Assembly: GCF_032773895.1 (NCBI RefSeq)
Contig: NZ_CP120416.1
Location: forward strand, 124,001 to 188,000
Reading direction: 5' to 3'
From: Teredinibacter sp. KSP-S5-2
GTDB lineage: Bacteria; Pseudomonadota; Gammaproteobacteria; Pseudomonadales; Cellvibrionaceae
DNA: 64,000 nt
Shown: piece by piece, positions 61,935 to 64,000 of the stretch
Numbering within the stretch: the stretch's first letter is position 1
Layout of the letters: each line of letters starts with the position of its first letter
Translations under genes and position numbers: made by a program
The notes under the pieces: model-generated
Database searches by the model: none
Told to the model about the DNA's origin: nothing
The model's input: the letters and a program-made list of their open reading frames with translations, nothing else

Positions 61935-62105
61935 TATTTCGTGATTTTTATTGTATTCTGGGTGGACGTTTCAGGGCGCGATTATATCAGTGATTTTATT
62001 TCAATTCTCAATAATAAAATGATTGTATATTTGATTTGGGTTGTTTTTTTTATTTTCTGGCGTTTTATGTTTTTTGATGAATTTCTCGCTCGGAAAAAGG
62101 TATGA
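61893..62105 (+). CDS. Possible small membrane protein overlapping DUF1801 start
   Basis: A 70-codon frame with two hydrophobic stretches (YFVIFIVFWVDV and MIVYLIWVVFFIFWRFMFF). Its TGA overlaps the ATG of the next gene by 4 bases (ATGA), as in translationally coupled genes. The ATG at 61893 overlaps the divergent gene; internal starts (GTG near 61962, ATG 62019) would give 28-47 residues. AT-rich DNA can produce such frames by chance. Confidence 0.25.
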   Translation: MNFKLCKACRNYSHYFVIFIVFWVDVSGRDYISDFISILNNKMIVYLIWVVFFIFWRFMFFDEFLARKKV

Positions 62106-62509
62106 AGGAAATGAGGGTGAAAATACCAAAACCGGTTGATAAAATATTTTCAGGCTATCCAAAAGAAGCAAGAAAATGTTTGCTTGATTTACGTAATATA
62201 ATTTACGAAGTGGCGAAAGATGAAGGCGTGAAAATGTTGGAGGAAAGCCTTAAGTGGGGAGAGCCCAGTTATCGGCCTATAAACCCTCGGATTGGCACCG
62301 CTGTCAGAATAGCCTGGAAAAGTAAGACGCCGGAAAATATCTATTTATTTGTAAATTGTAAGACTTCACTAGTTGATAAGTATCGTGTTCTTTTTTCTGA
62401 CGTATTAACGTTTGAAGGGAATCGAGCTGTTGTGATACCAATAAATAAACCCTTGTCGTACGAACCGCTTCGGGAGTGTATTCGTTTGGCTTTTTGTTAT
62501 TTCCTGTAA
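62102..62509 (+). CDS. DUF1801 (YdhG-like) protein
   Basis: 135 residues of the DUF1801/YdhG family, opening with KPVDKIFSGYPKEARKCLLD and containing EESLKWGEPSYRP and VRIAWKSKTPENIYLFVNC. Family members adopt a small alpha/beta fold of unsettled function. The start is ATG at 62102 or nine bases later at 62111, where GAAGGAA precedes. A stop overlap with the preceding hydrophobic ORF is noted. No partner gene is evident. Confidence 0.8.
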   Translation: MKEMRVKIPKPVDKIFSGYPKEARKCLLDLRNIIYEVAKDEGVKMLEESLKWGEPSYRPINPRIGTAVRIAWKSKTPENIYLFVNCKTSLVDKYRVLFSDVLTFEGNRAVVIPINKPLSYEPLRECIRLAFCYFL

Positions 62510-62524
62510 TTCAAGGGGCAGAGT

Positions 62525-63214
62525 CTATTTTTTATCTGAAAGATGTTCGACTTGGTAGCTTAGCTCTTCAAGGCATTTTGCAAGAGTGTAGTAATATTTT
62601 TCGATACTGACATGAATAAAGTTTCCAGGGTAGCTTTCTTCTACACCATTTTCTCCATACTGGCTCGCACGAACATCGCATTGCTTTACATCTTGATACA
62701 CTTGTTTGAATGACGTGCCGGGTTTGGTCAGAATTATTTTTCCACCTACAGGCATGTATTGTTGTCTAACGGTGGCTGAGTGACTGCGATAGGCATTAAG
62801 TACAAAATTTTCAGGAAAATAGCCTTCGGAATCGACTAGTTCCAGGTTGTGGCCTTTTATACAGGTTGTATGCTCTTTGTATAAGTTTGGTGTAATTAAA
62901 TGCTCCGGTATTTTATGAAGCGGTGCTGCTCGTAGAATAAATTGCTTTTTATAAATGTCTTCCTGGCATTTTTTCTGTGCATCGAAAAAATTTTCGGTAT
63001 TTTCATTTGATACTCTCCATGAGGTGACGTAGGCATTGCCGTCGTTGTCAATAAGCTGCTCTTGTCGAATAGAGTCCGGCAATTGAACAGCGTAGAGAGG
63101 AGGATGATTGGGCCGTAAGAAGAGTAGAATATCTGTGCCTGCACTGGGCGCTTGAGGCCCGGTGCAGGAAGCGAGTGTCGCTAGTAAAAGACTGTAAATT
63201 GCATGTTTCTTCAC
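62525..63214 (-). CDS. Putative lipoprotein of unknown function
   Basis: The GTG at 63214 gives 229 residues with a short basic start and a lipobox: MKKHAIYSLLLATLASC, cysteine at position 17. An earlier GTG at 63238 would overlap the uvrA end and is less likely; neither has a good ribosome site. The mature part has five cysteines besides the lipidated one and no domain I recognise. It would be anchored to a membrane through the lipidated cysteine. It lies directly downstream of uvrA on the same strand. Confidence 0.7.
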   Translation of the reverse strand: MKKHAIYSLLLATLASCTGPQAPSAGTDILLFLRPNHPPLYAVQLPDSIRQEQLIDNDGNAYVTSWRVSNENTENFFDAQKKCQEDIYKKQFILRAAPLHKIPEHLITPNLYKEHTTCIKGHNLELVDSEGYFPENFVLNAYRSHSATVRQQYMPVGGKIILTKPGTSFKQVYQDVKQCDVRASQYGENGVEESYPGNFIHVSIEKYYYTLAKCLEELSYQVEHLSDKK

Positions 63215-63224
63215 AAGCGAGGGT

Positions 63225-64000
63225 TTACTTTTTTGCACTCAGTAAAGGCTTGAGAAATTTCCCTGTGTGGGATTTCTTAACTTTGCAAATGGCTTCCGGT
63301 GTTCCCGTTGCAATAATTTCTCCACCGCCGCTTCCGCCTTCTGGGCCAAGATCAACAATCCAATCGGCAGTTTTGACTACATCCAAATTATGCTCAATCA
63401 CCACAATGGTGTTGCCGTGATCTCTCAGACGATGCAATACATTAAGCAATTGCTGAATGTCGTGGAAGTGTAAGCCTGTGGTGGGTTCATCCAGAATATA
63501 CAGTGTTTTTCCCGTGTCTCGCTTGGAAAGCTCTTTCGCCAGTTTTACCCGTTGCGCTTCACCACCAGACAGCGTGGTGGCAGCTTGTCCCAAACGAATA
63601 TAGGACAAGCCGACATCAATCAGCGTTTGCAGCTTTTTCGCCACAGCGGGGATAGCATCGAAAAATTCGCGAGCATCTTCAACCGTCATATCCAGACATT
63701 CGTGGATATTTTTACCTTTGTATTTGATTTCCAGCGTTTCACGGTTATAGCGTTTACCGTGGCATTGGTCGCAGGGTACATAGACGTCAGGTAAAAAGTG
63801 CATTTCCACTTTGACAACACCATCGCCTTGGCAGGCTTCGCAACGCCCACCCTTCACATTAAAGCTAAACCGGCCTGCTTTGTAACCCCGTGAACGGGCT
63901 TCCTGAGTGCCTGCAAAGATATCCCTGATCGGTGTGAATATTCCCGTGTAGGTTGCGGGATTTGAGCGTGGTGTGCGTCCTATGGGGCTTTGATCGATGT
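63225..64000 (-). CDS. uvrA: Excinuclease ABC subunit A (3' part)
   Basis: The frame is open from the window edge down to the stop at 63225, so the 5' two thirds lie outside. Visible parts are [20 protein letters not shown], the second zinc finger ([11 protein letters not shown]...[11 protein letters not shown]), the ABC signature [17 protein letters not shown] and Walker [16 protein letters not shown], then [20 protein letters not shown]. UvrA finds bulky DNA lesions and loads UvrB in nucleotide excision repair. The C-terminus ends KPLLSAKK. Confidence 0.98.
   Translation of the reverse strand, partial: IDQSPIGRTPRSNPATYTGIFTPIRDIFAGTQEARSRGYKAGRFSFNVKGGRCEACQGDGVVKVEMHFLPDVYVPCDQCHGKRYNRETLEIKYKGKNIHECLDMTVEDAREFFDAIPAVAKKLQTLIDVGLSYIRLGQAATTLSGGEAQRVKLAKELSKRDTGKTLYILDEPTTGLHFHDIQQLLNVLHRLRDHGNTIVVIEHNLDVVKTADWIVDLGPEGGSGGGEIIATGTPEAICKVKKSHTGKFLKPLLSAKK

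Overview
The window is chromosomal DNA of a gammaproteobacterium, probably a marine member of the Cellvibrionales (Saccharophagus/Teredinibacter-like). This is inferred from the gene order tRNA-Thr/Tyr/Gly/Thr-tuf-secE-nusG-rplKAJL-rpoBC, a second str-operon tuf, the merged S10-spc-alpha ribosomal operons, a glg cluster, a HemG-type protoporphyrinogen oxidase and moderate GC. No species assignment can be made from the window alone. Nearly all of it is coding, and most genes are core genes. There is no IS element, prophage, CRISPR array or recognisable defence locus.

Layout. (1) 1-5.4 kb: a partial membrane-anchored XRE regulator, a SIMPL-domain periplasmic protein, a GNAT acetyltransferase and proS on the minus strand; a HIT-like protein and a periplasmic solute-binding-like protein on the plus strand; and an HU protein with a histone-H1-like lysine/alanine tail on the minus strand. 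(2) 5.6-12.5 kb: fmdB-aspS-yebC, then the tightly overlapped alr-birA-coaX-SPOR gene run. (3) 12.5-31.5 kb: the translation/transcription core: four tRNAs, tuf (copy 1), tRNA-Trp, secE, nusG, rplK, rplA, rplJ, rplL, rpoB, rpoC, rpsL, rpsG, fusA, tuf (copy 2). (4) 31.5-34.6 kb: an unusual insert between the str and S10 operons, holding terminators, a palindrome-rich stretch, a 47-bp relic of a tuf 3' end, and a second EF-G gene (fusA2) on the opposite strand. (5) 34.5-48.7 kb: rpsJ to rplQ, including secY, rpmJ and rpoA. (6) 48.9-60.9 kb: malQ-glgB-glgX-glgP-glgC, a strong terminator, then an atypical glgA. (7) 60.9-64 kb: hemG, an unrecognised protein, a possible small membrane ORF, a DUF1801 protein, a lipoprotein and the 3' part of uvrA.

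Functional logic. Regions 3 and 5 make the ribosome, RNA polymerase, elongation factors and the Sec channel. The sequence shows many control elements: GC-rich-discriminator promoters, leader hairpins before rplK and rplJ, terminator-like hairpins in the rplL-rpoB gap, before rpsL, between rpsG and fusA and after rpmJ, and a promoter for the alpha operon. Region 6 encodes a complete glycogen cycle: ADP-glucose synthesis (GlgC), polymerisation (GlgA), branching (GlgB), phosphorolysis (GlgP), debranching (GlgX) and maltodextrin disproportionation (MalQ).

I found no convincing new multi-gene system. The observations most worth following are the tuf mosaic and tuf relic around the fusA2 insert, the terminator-like leaders of fmdB-aspS and rpsL, the H1-tailed HU, the divergent GlgA, and the small accessory ORFs near 62 kb.
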